From Xenopus tropicalis (lineage: Eukaryota > Chordata > Amphibia > Anura > Pipidae), in contig NC_030683.2 in assembly GCF_000004195.4 (NCBI RefSeq), forward strand, positions 83,663,410 to 83,727,409: a DNA stretch of 64,000 nucleotides, written 5' to 3'. The notes under the pieces were generated by a model. It made no database searches. It saw nothing but the letters and a program-made list of their open reading frames with translations, and was not told the origin of the DNA. This document shows, one piece after another, positions 24,201-39,293 of this stretch. Positions within the stretch are counted from its first letter, which is position 1, and every line of letters begins with the position of its first letter. Made by a program: the position numbers and the translations under genes.

Positions 24201-27200
24201 ACCCCACGAGGTGAGATCTTGCGTGGAGCCCCAGAGCGAGGTCGATTGATGGTCATTTTGTGCTCCTTCCATTTTCGAACAATCGCACCAACAGTTGTCA
24301 CCTTCTCTCCCAGCTTCTTGCTAATGGTTTTGTAGCCCATTCCAGCCTTGTGCAGGTCTACAATTTTGTCTCTGACATCCTTGGACAGCTCTTTGGTCTT
24401 TCCCATGTTGGAGAGTTTGGAGTCTGCTTGATTGATTGATTCTGTGGACAGGTGTCTTTTATACAGGTGACTAGTTAAGACAGGTGTCCTTAATGAGGTT
24501 GACTAATTGAGTAGAAGTGTCTAACCACTCTGTGGGAGCCAGAACTCTTAATGGTTGGTAGGGGTTCAAAAACTTATTTCACTCAATGAAATGCAAATCA
24601 GTTGCTATCTTTTATTTAAAGTTATTTTTTCGATTTTCCTTTTGATGTGCTATCTGCCACTGTTAAAATAAACCTACCATTGAAATGATACTGTTCTGAG
24701 ACTTTTCATTTCTTTGTCATTGGACAAACTTACAAAATCAGTGAGGGGTCAAATAATTATTTCCTCCACTGTATCTGTGAGAATCCTCTACTGCCAATGA
24801 CTAAAGTGGTCATGGTGCATTGTTATAAAAAGTTCATGTAAGGCATCATCCCAACAGGATCCCAGCATTTTATCCACATATATAGCTGCTCACATCCTCA
24901 ATGAAAGCACACACTAGAAAATGTGCAGCTACCTATATAGTTCACTCAGCTCGCTAGGCATAAAAATCTGTATAGATGCCATGGGGAAAGAGCCACTACC
25001 AATAACAGTGTTACTGCCTTATCTGGATCCTGCGTTCTGCATTACCCATAATTCCTCATTTAATCCCCCAGGCAACAGAGTTCCTATATTATAGATCCAT
25101 TGTGCTTTAACCTGTAGCAATAATTAATGAAAGTCTTCCCCACCAGGTTTTGGCAGATATACTCTCTGTAATCCCCAACAGCAGAGAATTTGTCTAGCCA
25201 CAGAGCTCTTAAAATTTCTCTATAAGATATCACCCCAACCTTCTTCAGGTCTTCCCCACATCTAATACCACATCCGCACTGCAAGAGATAAATGGCCCCA
25301 TTTGTATCACATGTGATTAACAACTTTTATTGTATCATTAACACCATTTTCAATTTCCCTACAATGTAACATATATAGTTGCCACAGGGGATGTTGCCAT
25401 ATAACGTCCCCCTATGGCAGGCTATGGGTTGTTAGTCAATCCTGTTTTTTGTGGATTATTGCCCATTACCAACAGTGCACTGTCTCAATTTACAATTGTA
25501 ATTGTGAATGGAATAATGGTTATTAGTGATTAGAGGTGTGGGCCCTTCTTGCTTGCTTTACTACAATGGTTTGTGCTCACTTTGCCTAGGCAATATCTTT
25601 TAAAATAATTACTGACCTGGACACAATAGTTCCCCTAAAAGGGATCATTTACTTTTAAAGGGATACTGTCATGATTTTTATGGTTTCCTTTATTCCAAAT
25701 TACACTGTTTAAATTGCAAATAATTCACTCTACCATTTAAAATGTTATTCTTGAACCAACAAATATATTTTTTTTGTTGTAATATTGGTGTGTAGGCAGC
25801 CATCGCCAGCTAGCGCTACACATTAGAACTGCTTTCAGGTAACCTATTGTTTCTCCTACTCACATGTAACTGGAGGGGTCCTAAGCTGGACTTGGATTTC
25901 TTACTATAGCTATACTGCTATTCTGATATCTACTGGTATCTTACTCCCTTTCCATTGTTCTGCTGATCAGTTGCTGGGGGGGGGGGGGGGTGATATCACT
26001 CCAACTTGCAGCTCAGCAGTAAAGTGTGACTGAAGTTTATCAAAGCACAGGTCATATGGCTGTAGCACCCTGGGAAATGAAGGATATGGCTAGCCCCATG
26101 TGAAATTTCAAAATAAAATATTAACAAATTGATTTCAAGCCGGGATTCTCCTGGGAATCTCGATTTTTGAAAAAAACATGTTTTCCCATGACAGTATTCC
26201 TTTAAGATAACTTTTACACTGGTATAGAATGTTGCGTAGCAACATAAGTCTTCACTTATTTTTTAAAGTTTTTGAATTATTTGCCTCCTCTTCTGTCTCT
26301 TTCCAGCTTTCAAATGGGGGTCAGTGATCCCACCAAGCAAAAAGCTATTGCTCTGTGAAACTACACTTTAATTGTTATTGTTACATTTTATTTCTCATCT
26401 TTCTTTTCAGGTTTTTTCCTATTTATATTCCAGTTTCTCATTCAAACCACTGCTTGGTTGCCAGGGTAAACCTAGATTGAACCCTAGCAACCAGATAAAT
26501 ATTATAATTCCAAACTAAAAGCTGCTGAACAAAATGCTAAATAATTCAAGAACTTTAGAAAGTAAAACATAAAGACCTGTTGCAAATTGTGCAAAGTACC
26601 CCTTAAAAGGAAATGAGCTTCATTAAAAAAAAGTCTGTAATAAATTAGAATCAAGGAAACTTGTTGCCTGCCAGTAGCTATAGTGTCAGGTCAGAATTGA
26701 AAGTGAATTTTGAATTTGAATTCATATTCTTGACTCTTGTATTAATAATGAAGAACATATTTAATTGGATGCCTGGATACCATTAAGAACAAAGGCACAT
26801 AAAAAGTAAATGTAACAATAAATCACCCTGCCTTCATATTATGAACTGCATATTATGATCATTTACAACCTGTATTTACTCCAGTATTCAGTTTAAAGAA
26901 GAAAGCAATCCATATTTGGAAAACCTGGTTCAGAAACAACAGGCCAGGTAAGCCTTTTATTATGACTTTTTTTGATTTTAATCACTTAGGATGTAAGACA
27001 TAGCAACAGAAGGCAAAAGTAGAAATGTGGCTACTGGTATGACCCACAAGTACTGAGGGAGGGTCTTGTTATCTCAAATACATATTGGTTCAAAGGACAA
27101 TCCTGTTTTTCAAGTCCATGCATTATTATTCTGTCAAGTGTTCTTATCTACATCTGCATATGCATAATAAGCGCTACAGTGCATTGAATACTAAGTTGAA

Positions 27201-30200
27201 GAAAGGTGTCAGTGGGGTATTTATAAAAACCTTTTATCCAGAATGCTCAGGTTCTGTGTTCTTCCAGATAATGGGTTTTTCCATAATTTGGATCTCCATA
27301 CTCCAAGGGGTCTATTCATCACAGTACGAGTTCGAATCCCGAATTGGGAAAAATTCGGATTAAATACGATAATTTCTGATGATCGCAAATATCCCGAAAA
27401 TGCTTACGAAAAAATAGTTTTGGCGATCCGAAAGTCACTAAATTTTCGTATCCAAACGATCGTAAACAGCGGGAAAACCTTTCCGTCTTTGATCCTTCTG
27501 TGCATGATTTTGGAAGCCTCCCAAAGGACTCAATGGCACTCTGCAGCTCCAACCTGGCCCAAGGAAAGTCACGATACCAAAGCTTGAATGAATCTGAAAC
27601 TTTTGTACTCGCCGGGACAATAGGATTTTGTTGCACAAATTTTGCCGCAAAGTACGAAAAAGTCGCGCAAAATACAAAAAAGTCACAGAAAATACGCACA
27701 GTACGATCAAATACGATTTTTTTGTAATTCGTACCTGTACTTTAATAACTAGGCCCCCAAGTCTACTAAAAAAGTTTTTTAAACATTACATGAACCCTCA
27801 AGGATACCTTCAATAAGGATTCATTATATCTTAGTCAGGATCAAGTACGAACAAGATACTGATTTATTATTACAGAAAAAAGGAAATCGATTTAAGCAAC
27901 ATTATTTATTTTAGTAAAATGAAGTCTATGGGAGATGGGCATTTCATAATTTGGAGCTTTCTGGATAGCAGGTTTCCAGATAAGGGATCCCATATCTGTA
28001 CTGCAGAACAATAAAAAAAAAACTATTTGAAAAGAAAAGAAAGAATAGGAAAACCTTATATTGGATACTAAATTTTACTACATAATCTGATCAAGGCCCC
28101 TGTCCTCCACTGTTTTGGGATTTGTTTTGCACACCTTGCTGGGTTGTACACTTGTAGCTTTTCGCAGCAACAGCCAAATGTATTGGCTCCATTATTATTA
28201 GTACACCTCAAACACAAACAAACAAAATACCCTGAAGTAATGTTTCTTCTCTTCACCCAATGTTAAGTAAATTCACAAGCTGTTCCAGAAAACAGTTTAC
28301 TTAGCAGACAGGGAGCCGCGGAGAAGACATTCTATTTCGTATATGCCTTTCCCCACACTATTCTGCTGATGTTAAATTATACTGCAAACATCTCAGACAA
28401 GTTCTCTTCAATACGGGAAGTACATTAATACACATGATGCATTATTCTTGTAACCAGCCGTATATTGGAGAACGCTGCCAAAATGGAACATCAGCTTTTT
28501 AGCTTATTTTAAATGCTAGCTTCATGTTTTTTTCTATTGAGCAGGAGAGAAAAAAATAAAGAAGACAAATCAGTTTTCTGTGAAAATGTACCTGTAATGA
28601 AAAGGGGACAGCATGACAAAACAAAGCCCAAATTGGTAAGGACTTCACAGCATACAGACACCTGACCTGAATGCAAATGCACTTTTTATTATATAGTAAA
28701 GTCGCTTAGCATTGCCTTTTATTGGATTCCACATCTGAAGTAAATTGACATCCAATTTGAATGTTTTTTTCGTTTTGTTAAGGCAAATATTTTGCCCTCA
28801 GACTGTAAAATACAGAACAGAGTTTCTTTCACTATATATTTCTTTTACATAGTGATCTATTTTGCAGTAGAAGGCAATTATTATCATTTACACAACATAG
28901 GGGCAGATTTACTAATCCACGAACGGTCCGAAGGTGTCTGAATGTGTTTTTTTCATAATGATCGGTATTTTGCGACTTTTTCATCGCTGTTGCGACTTTT
29001 TCATATGTTCCGCGACTTTTTCGTCGCCGCTGCGACTTTTTGCGTATATTTTCAAAAAAATTGAATTCGTTTTTCCGCTGTTTACAATCGCTCAATCCGA
29101 AAAAATCGCATCGGCAACGAAATTGTTGCGCCAAATACGATAAAGTCGCGGCAGCAACGAAAAAGTCGTGACAAAGGCAACGAAAAGACGGCAAAATTTT
29201 CATTTCCAATCCAAATTTTTGCCATTTGGGATTCGAATTCGTGCTTTGGTAAATCTGCCCCATAGTGTGTCTATTTGAAGCACACCAGAAGGAAGTCTAA
29301 GGCCTCCCTTTAGAGATTTCAGGTGCTCTTAGCAATGTTGTAGGACATTGGCCACCCCTCATCACCACAGCATTACCTTCCAAGCACTCACTCTCTAAGT
29401 AGATCCAAATATATGAGTCCACCAGTTACTTACAGTAAAAATAATTTGTTTTATTTAATGTAGTTTGTATTTTGGTGAACAGCCAAACGGCAAAGTATGA
29501 TTATTTGATTATGTATATTTGTGTGTTAATTTATTTCTGCAATCTGGAGACTATCCAAATCTAATTTCATCTCTTAAATAAAGATTTTAAAAGGCTGTTT
29601 TGGGTCACCCTGGGGCTGTAGCTGTAGATGTTTCTCTCTGCTTAGCCACTCAAATTGTTTTTTGTATACTATTGAAATTTAGTGGACTATTCACTGTAGC
29701 AAATTACATAGGGCCATATTGGCAACTTAGTCACCATTTTCAGAAGTAACCTCTGAAAAACCAGAGTGATTAGTAACCCATCTAGCAGGAAAGGTGCTGC
29801 AAGGGGTTGTGGTAAATGTAACACAACAGGTGATTGGCTTAAATAAATAAAAGGGGGGCTAGCCTCTGGGTTTGAATATCATAGGGGCACAGGGGATATC
29901 ATTAAAAGCAGCCATTAGCAGCTTGTCATAGAGATCCAGTTGGTCTATTATAAAGTTTATTATATGATGTTGACTTACTTCAACTCATAAAAAGAGGTGT
30001 TTGCTTGAGTTCTTCAGTTCAGAGGGTGATAATAGTGGTGGGAAAAAGGGTTTCAAGACTTGACACCATGTCATGGTGTTCCCTCACAACATCATACCTA
30101 CACTGGTTTATTAACAGATTTTAGATTGTAGGAATGAGGAATGAGTGTAGGGATGAGATGGTTTATTGGCGGGCATATGTTTAAAATGCTAAAGCTTGTA

Positions 30201-33200
30201 ATAAGTTTCGATGTGCCTTTTGACTTTGTAATATGTACACTACAGCTCGTGGGTCATTCACTTGATGATGCTGTTGATGCTGTCAGTCACAACTGCGTAA
30301 TACGTATAAACGCTAACCCTTATGATTTGTGTTAAAATAAGAAACAAGGATTGCCTTTGCTCTTGTCTATTAGGAACAAGAGGCAGTTAGAGTCTTCTTA
30401 AACAGTCAACATTTTGCCTGGACCTTTATTGATTCATTTATGACTGAAGTTTTGCTGGAAGGCATTCTCCTAGATGTGGTGATTGAAGCCCTAACTCAGA
30501 AGTCTACAGTGGTATGATTTATTAGCTTATGTACAACATCAGTTGAAAGCAAGTGCAAATGCTATGACTAACATTATAGTGCACAGAATGGTAAAAAGAA
30601 AACTGTTGGTTTCAGCTTGAAGAAAATTGTTTTCCCTCTTCGCCTCTCCCTTGACACATCAAACATGCCCAGTTCCCAGAAGTATATACAGAGTTGTTGC
30701 TTTCTACTTGACCTGGGCTTCTTCGTGTGATTCATTATTCTGCCTTCCAAAGTAATCCCTTTTCTGCTTATGATACATGAAATGATATGCAAGTCTTTAT
30801 TCCCTTTGCATCTTTTCACAGGAGGGATTTGTCTCTATTTCCTGTGAATAAATGATCAATGCATTTTATTCATAAAAAATAAATAAGCCTGTGTAGAAGA
30901 TATAACCCAATAATAGCAGCCCAAATATGAATGGGGCTTAATTATTAGCAGTATGTTGAACTGGGAAATCATTATTCCTTTCCAAATGACATATTTCTTA
31001 CATTAAAAAGTAAGTCACCCTGACATATTTTAGAAGGCGCAATGTACGTAATGTCATAAAAACTTCCACTACTGTGATTTAAATCAGTCCCACAGGGCAT
31101 CAGGAAGTAACTTTTTCAAATACCATGCGTTTTAAGGAAAAGAGCATGCATTATTCCTATTAATGTGTATTTCTTCACACATTTACAGGTTCACCTGAAA
31201 CCATGGAAATCTTCTGCCAAAGAACTCACAAGACAAATAAATTCAAAGTAAGTTTTTTACATCAAATATTGTTTCTATTCAACTTGATTTAGAAGTACAG
31301 AGTATAGTATATATCAGTAATAATGCATTTAGCAGTCCAAAATGGTAAATGCATAGGAAAAGATAAAAAAGAGCTGAAAAATGACCATGCCTCTGCTGTC
31401 AGTACCTTAGTCAAAACTTCTTTCATCCCAAGGTAAGGATGTCAGTATTGGCTAGGCAAAGTAAGAGGAGAGCTCTGTCATAGGTGTGTATGCTATTATG
31501 ATATATGTTGCATTTATAACTTGATTTGATGATTCAGCATCAGTTTATAATGGTTTAAATTAATCTAAAATGTAGCTGCCTTACAGGCATTGGTGCCATT
31601 CAGTTTGCTAAAATGTAATATCCTTCAATATGAAATTGTGATCCTCTGAGCATGGCTTCACACATACAGCCCAGAATGGGGATTAGAACATGGGAATGAA
31701 CAAAAAGAGCGGAACAACAAGGCATAAGGTAGGAAGAATATTCTAAGATAGTTGTGTGAGGGCAGACAGAGGATGGAAACAACTAGGACAATAGAAGCAG
31801 GACAAAAGAATTGAAACCCATGTTATTCCCCTTTAATGTAAAAGGAACCATTTTCCACTACTGAAGGGGGGCCCAGAAACCAACATTGATCCCATAATTG
31901 CTCTTTGGACTCTTAAGGAGTCATCTGTGGGGTATTTTTGGGACTTTGTAAATCCAGCCAGTTGACACTAGCTGTAATGAACTGATGGCTTAAAATGGCA
32001 CCAACATAATGTGCTAATTAAATTACTAAACTATTATATCCCTGGTCTTAGTTCCCATGCCTGATAAATATTTATGGCCAATATGTTGAGTCAACCTGTT
32101 ACAAGCTCCATTTAAAACTGGTGTCTAATTGCCTACATACAAGGAAGAACACAGATTAACCTAACAGGTCAATCATGTACACTAATTATTTAAATGCTCC
32201 AGCATTAACACATTTACATGAATTGTTTTGTTTCTGAGCGCAAGACTGATACAGTACCTCACAGAAGGTTAATGATCAAATTGAGGAGTGTTGGCCTAGA
32301 ACATAATATTTGTAATTGGATAGAGAACTGGCTGAAGGATAGAGTACAAAGAGTGGTGGTAAATGGAACATTTTCTAATTGGACCAGTGTGGTTAGTGGA
32401 GTACCGCAGGGGTCAGTCCTTGGTCCTTTGCTTTTTAACTTGTTTATTAATGACCTGGAGATGGGCATAGACAGTACTGTTTCTATTTTTGCTGATGACA
32501 CTAAATTGTGCAAATCTATAAGTTCCATGCAGGATGCTGCTGCTTTACAGAGCGATTTGACAAAATTAGAAAACTGGGCAGCAAACTGGAAAATGAGGTT
32601 CAATGTTGATAAGTGCAAAGTTATGCATTTTGGTAGAAATAATATAAACGCGAACTATCTACTAAATGGTAGTGTGTTGGGGGTATCCTTAATGGAGAAG
32701 GATCTAGGGGTTTTTGTTGATAACAAGTTGTCTAATTCCAGGCAGTGTGATTCTGTGGCTACTAAAGCAAATAAAGTGCTGTCTTGTATAAAAAAGGGCA
32801 TTGACTCAAGGGATGAAAACATAATTTTGCCCCTTTATAGGTCCCTGGTAAGGCCTCACCTTGAGTATACAGTGCAGTTTTGGGCTCCAGTCCTTAAGAA
32901 GGATATTAATGAGCTGGAGAGAGTGCAGAGACGTGCAACTAAACTGGTTAAGGGGATGGAAGATTTAAACTATGAGGTGAGACTGTTGGTAGGTGTGGGT
33001 TAGGTGTGCTAGGTTTACTTGGATGGGTTGAACTTGATGGACACTGGTCTTTTTTCAACCCTATGTAACTATGTAACTATGTAAGACATTTTTTTAGGAT
33101 AATCTTTGCATAAGTTACATTACCAACATTTTACCAACACTTTACTACATTGAGATTAAACGTAAGGACTAAGGAAAGACAGTCTGAGGGCATGGATTGT

Positions 33201-36200
33201 GTCACTTAAAAAGTGCTACACAATCAAATCCATCCTTAAAACTGTTTCACTTAAGTAACATGGGAAAATGTTTTGACAAGTTCAAGAGCTATGGGCTCAA
33301 AGTGCAAATTTTTATATATCCAGCATGGTCAAAAGAGTCAGTTGTTTGTGTTTTTTTCAGCAAAGTATTGTGAGTGACCCAAATTATCTTTGTGCAGAAT
33401 CAGAGTCCCCTACATGGCAGCCAATTGGGTGCTATGTCAAGTGTCATGTGTTCCTCAACATCAAAAGAGACTCAATAGACAACCCTCTCTTGGACCAGAT
33501 CCTATATAAATTAAATCAAGCAAGATTTGGAAAACTGCCTTCATCCTTCTGCTATGTGGTACACTTTAGAAATTGCCAGTTTGCTGGGTATAAGTAGCAA
33601 TGAGCACATTTTTTCATGAAACGGTGGCAAAAATTCGCCCCAACAAAAAATTTGGCAAGAAAAAACACCCATTGACTTTAATGTATTAGGAAAAAAAGTT
33701 GCATGCGTAAAAAAATGTGGAGTGAGAAAAAAAAGTTGCGCAGGTTAAAATTGTCATACGTGTAAAAAAAATTGCACACGCATTTCATTAATTTTTCACT
33801 GTCTTTCAATGTTTTCTGGGACAGATTTGCTCATTACTAGATATAAACATCCTTGTACATGCTGAAATATGTAAGAGATTTACTGCACAACAGCTTATGG
33901 GTCAGTTATAGTTAACGGTAAAGTGAGTATGGGATCCGTTATCCAAAAACCCATTATCCAGAAAGCTCCAAATTATGAAGAGGCCATCTCCCATAGACTT
34001 CATTTTAATCAAATAATTCCAGTTTTTAAAAATGCTTTCCTTTTTTTTGTAATTATAAAACAGTACCTTGTCCTTGAGCCCCACTAAGATTTAATTAATA
34101 TTGGAGGCAAAACAATCTGTTTGGGTTTATTTAATGTTTTTTAGTAGACTGAGGATATGGAGATCCAAATATCTGGAAAACCCCTGGTACAGAGCATTCT
34201 GGATAACAGGTCCCATACCTGTAAAAGTACAAGGTCCCTGACTGCCACATTCTTTTCTAAGATAAAGGTACTGGAACATCAATAGATCTTTTTCTCATAT
34301 TCCAAAATTCCATATAAATAATTTGTGCTTCTTTTGGTAATTTCTATCAGTGAACAGGGCAAATATATTGTTATGGCAAATGCCTGTTAAGAGAATGGGA
34401 AAATTTGCAGTTTGATTGCTTCTCTACACCATCACTCTGCAAGATCTATTACCTTTATTTTGATGAGATTCAGAGCTTTAGGGCTTAGAAACAAAATGAT
34501 GTCCATGTCAGTTTGGAGGTGGAACCATCCAATATGCCCAACAGGCTACATCTTACTAAAAGATGACCATCACACTCAATCAACAGATCTTTCAACTATC
34601 TCCAAGGAACAGCTAAATGAATGCACAATTAACTTCCATATTTTTATCTATAAAAGTTAATCATGAACAATATCATGTTACGATTCCATGGGTGCTTCTG
34701 TATGTGTTGTTGGGTGTATGTGTGTGTGTACACAATGTCCATTTGTGGTCCAATATAGAAATATGAAAAGTGATACAGTGTCTACCAGTTGAAATTTTTA
34801 TATTTTGTATACAGTTCACTCTGCCCATGCATATTGGGATATTGGGCAATGTTTCAGAGCACTATGGCTTTTTTATCAAGCCATAGGCAAAAAGGATATA
34901 ATACAGTCTATAAAACAGATACAAGAGGTAACAATGGAAATGACACAAAATAAATATTATCATTGTTCCAAGCCAATAAACCTCCCATGCAAACATCCAG
35001 TTGCTTAGCAGCCCATCAAATCCTAAAAAACCCAGAAATAAGAAAAAAGGGGAACATTCTAATTAAGTCATATTAAGGAGATAATGACCACAGTTTATTA
35101 TCCCCCCCACAGGATAGGTTCATGTACCAATCCCACATAATTCAATTCCAAATTTAAAAGCATTCCAAAGTGTCTCAACAATGGTACCTTCTAACAGTTG
35201 ATCAATGTTGTGATATTCAGTATGTGTCTTGAAGTATTAGTTACAAAAACAAGGCAAGAATACATCCCCTGGGACTTTTCACCCCAATTTTTATTTTACT
35301 CAGCCCCAGAACGTTTACAATCACCACTGACTTCAGATAGGGGGGATATGCTGTGTTTAACCCTCTCCAATGTCCAATGCAGTATGGATGTCACTTGATG
35401 CATGACATACAGCACCATTTCTGGCCTTACTGCTTATGGGTTTAAAGGAACAGTAACACCAAAAAATGAAAGTGTATAAAAGTAACTAAAATGTAATGTG
35501 CTGCTGCCCTGCACTGGTAAAAGTTCTGTGTTTGCTTCAGAAAGACTACTATAATTTATATAAATAAGCTGCTATGTAGCCATGGAGGCAGCCATTCAAA
35601 GGAGAAAAGGCACAGGCACATAGCAGATAACAGATAAAACACTATTGTATTCTACAGAACGTATCTGTTATCTGCTATGTAACCTGTGCCTTTTCTCCTT
35701 TTTTCCAGCTTGAATGGCTGCCCCCGTGGCTACACAGCAGCTTATTATATAAATTATAGTAGTGTTACTGTAGCAAACACACCAGTTTTACCAGTGCAGG
35801 GCAACAGTACATTATATTTTTATTACTTTAAAGCTCTTTCATTTTTTGGAGTTACTGTTCCTTTAAATTGCTCTTGTGCCCCTTCCAGAGATTTTTGGAT
35901 TTGGATGACCCAGTACGACAATATTCTGATACGTATTTGTAATTGTTTCCCTATGTCTCTTAGGATCACTTACTAAATGTACAACCCTAGAGAATTTGCT
36001 AACAGGAATAGAATTTCTAATGTGGGCAGTACAAAAATGCTATAAGAAGTTGATTACTGTCTTATGGCCTTGCTAAAAAGGACTCAAAAATGATTTCGGC
36101 ACTGTCTAACCACACAAGATACCTATACAAGGAAATGGATGTGCTGACCTCCCAAACACCCTCTTAACATTATCTTGAGCACTTGTAGAGAGAAATTAAA

Positions 36201-39200
36201 ACTAAACATTTAATTTAAAACGCATGTACGATGAGCAGCAAAAATTAAAACATTTATCATGGGGTATGGTTGTGTACAATGAAGTCACATCTGTGGTGCC
36301 TAACATCCCAGATTGTCACATCCATCCCATATAAATTCTCCAAAAAATGATATGCCCTGCTGCACCAATGCAGCAAGGACTCAACTAGGCAGAAAACAGA
36401 ACCTATCCCTCCACTGTTGGACACCCTGGAAGTTGGACAAGGCCCTAGTTAATTTTCGACAGTGTATAAATTGCAGACATAACTGGTTTCTCTACTACCA
36501 AAAAATCTAGTGAGCATGAAAATGAAAAAACATAATCATATCTTCTAAGGGCCCACTAAAATAAATTTAGTATTGGAGCTGGTCTACAGCTATGAGATTT
36601 TAAACTAAGAGTGAGTAGACATGGATTTGAAGAGATTAATATTGGAAAGTCAGGTATGAGAAAGTACATATTATTTGTATTGTGGATGTGATGGAGAGCT
36701 AAGAAAGTATTTTCTTTGTTGTTTTTCCCACTATATACTAATATAACCTATTTATATATTCCAAAAACAAGCACAAACAAATTGAAGGTAGTCCAGTTAC
36801 TAAATTTTTGATGTTGAACATTAACTGAAAGGTTCATTGATCTTTTTCCAATTCATTATGACACAGAGAAACATTGTCAGTGTCACTCAGGGATGAAGTG
36901 CTGGTTGAAACCTTGAGAGACCTGTCTGTTGATGTAATCAGAAGTGTAATCCAGGAGTTTGTGGATGATCACCTCTTGAAGGCTGCCCTTTATGATTTCA
37001 TGGATGAATTAATTACAGAAGTGACCCGCAAAGAATTATCATCTGTGGTGAGTTAATGCATAATTTTGCATTTCTGAATTTGTAATTGACATATTTACAT
37101 AAAAAAGAGATGTGTCCTATTGCATGTTATTGTAACTGCGGTTCCAGTTCCAATCCATTAACTCTTTCTGCTTCTGGGAATCGATGTTCACAATAGAACA
37201 TGTACTGAATAAGCCTGTATGTAAGGTTAGGTTTTCCAGTGGGTTTTATGAAACGAATTGCTACTAGTCAGCAAGTAATTCTGATCTGGTGTTTAAAAGA
37301 AAAATATCGGACTCTTTATTGTGCACATGAAGCAACTTACAGAGTAATGTAGTCAATTTCTAAATGTGCATTCAGGATCTTCTCGCCAGGTCTACATTGG
37401 ATAAAGATATCAACAGAATCAGCATTTAAATCCTAATTAAATGTAGCACCTTGGGCATGTATTACCTGTTATCTAAATATGGTAAAACGTAGCCATGCAT
37501 GCAGTTAAAGGTTTTATATACAAGAAATACATTTTAAGTAAAAAATGAAAATATAAGTGTCCAGATAAAATTCACAGTTCATTGCTTTCTAGTGACTGTT
37601 AGTTATAGGGAACCAGAGCAAAAATAAAAGCTTTATCTAAGCTTAATCTTATTATAATAGGGAACTTTTGAAATATCGTCAATGAAAAATTCTGCACTGT
37701 TTCCAATAATGATAATCTTCATTCTCTCTTCAAACTCTGTCAGATTTTGACAGACAGTTCTAATACATCATTGGTGTGTGCCTAGACAATGCAAGCTTAA
37801 TGAGGGTCATTTAAAAATTGTGCACATTCATGCAGTGAACATATTTGCCATAAATTTATCAAGCTACACAAGATTGGTGCATTTAATATGCAAACATAAT
37901 AAAAGCTTTTTAAATATGGCATAATCACAAATTAGGAATATTTATGTCCAAGTGAGTTATGCCACAAATTTGGTGGCAGAAAAAATATTTGCTGAACTGA
38001 TTTTGCACAACACATCAGTGCCCAATAAACACACACAAAGTGGCACACTCATGCAACCACAATCTCATTTACAAATTTTTGTGCAAAATTTACATTTCAC
38101 TGTGATTCGTAAAAAAAAAAAAAAAACACGGGACCAGCAGTGCAAGTGTCTATCTGACTCTATCTCCTGCATAAGGAGAGAATGAAGAGAGACTTTTGCT
38201 GAGAGGGGGAGTATATCTTGCTAATTTCTTATTTCCGTGAGATGAGTTTCACTTTTAAATAACATGAGCAGGATGAAATAGTCCAAGACCCAGGAAAAAC
38301 AATGCCTTCATGCCAGTTAGTTAAGTCAGTTTTGTAAGAAGGATACAGTCACTTTTGGAAAGCAATTAGACAATGGTACTGGTTAGAATAGCAGGTGTGA
38401 AAAAGAACCCTGCATAGAATCGTAAATGGTAGTAGTTTATCACCTATCTTGTAAAGAAATGCCAATCTGGTATAGCTGTGCAACTATGGCATGCGCAATG
38501 GAATCAATGGAAATTTGGGATACATTTCTATTTGGACCAGCTCAGCTTTGGACCAGCCTCCCAAACGTAATACCCAGGGCTTTAATTGTGGTGGAGATCC
38601 ATGGGAAGCTCACCATTTGAAAGGTCGGCTCCAAGTCCGAAACCAAAAATGCTACCGGGTTGTGACCATAGAGGCATGAAAACATAGAGTAGTGGACTGA
38701 TCTGGCAAGCCCTCAAGAAGCTGGCATCCCCACAGTCACTGATTACTAAGAATTACACTATTTCCAGTACTGCATCTATAGCCAGTTGTTAAGTTGGCCA
38801 AGTATGCTGTCAAAGGCCTTGACCTGGTCTACTTCTAAGAAGTAATTGTAAGTAATTACAATTGGTCAGTTTGTATTTTTTACAGTCTCCAGTGGCAGCC
38901 GCTTGGAGGATCAAGCACAGTACTGATCAAGATAGAACAGCTGGTCGGAGATAGCAAATAGTCTGTTGAACAGAACTTTAGCCAGTGTTTTAGGGTTAGT
39001 GTGGGAGAAAACGGTAAGAGAAATAGTGGAACAAATATATACAGATTGAAAAAATGGGAGAGGAGACAAAGGAGTAAAGGGATGGATAAAATTGTATATA
39101 TCTAGAAAATCTATAGGCATTCTCAAAGATTCATGTTTGTGCACATGTAATGATACCTGCTCATTATACAAAGCAACTAGTTCAAAAGAGTTTTCCTCCT

Positions 39201-39239
39201 GAACATTTTCCCCTCAACAGTACAGTAAATATATATAAA

Positions 39240-39293
<54 letters not shown>

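Larger units (their letters stand above)
23158..24771 (-). mobile_element. Complete Tc1/mariner transposon (Passport-like)
   Basis: The 1614-bp element has TA on both sides (23156-23157 and 24772-24773) and starts CAGTGGAGGAAATAATTATT. The inverted repeats span about 210 bp at each end (23158-23367 and 24562-24771). Compared base by base they are identical except at the extreme inner edge. One uninterrupted transposase frame lies between them on the minus strand. The terminal sequence resembles that of the Passport group known from fish, from memory. It sits in intron 2 of the eleven-exon gene, in antisense. Confidence 0.95.

Noticed and set aside
23610..24335. Plus-strand frames of 90-137 codons opposite the transposase
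   Set aside because: They are shadows of the transposase gene on the other strand.
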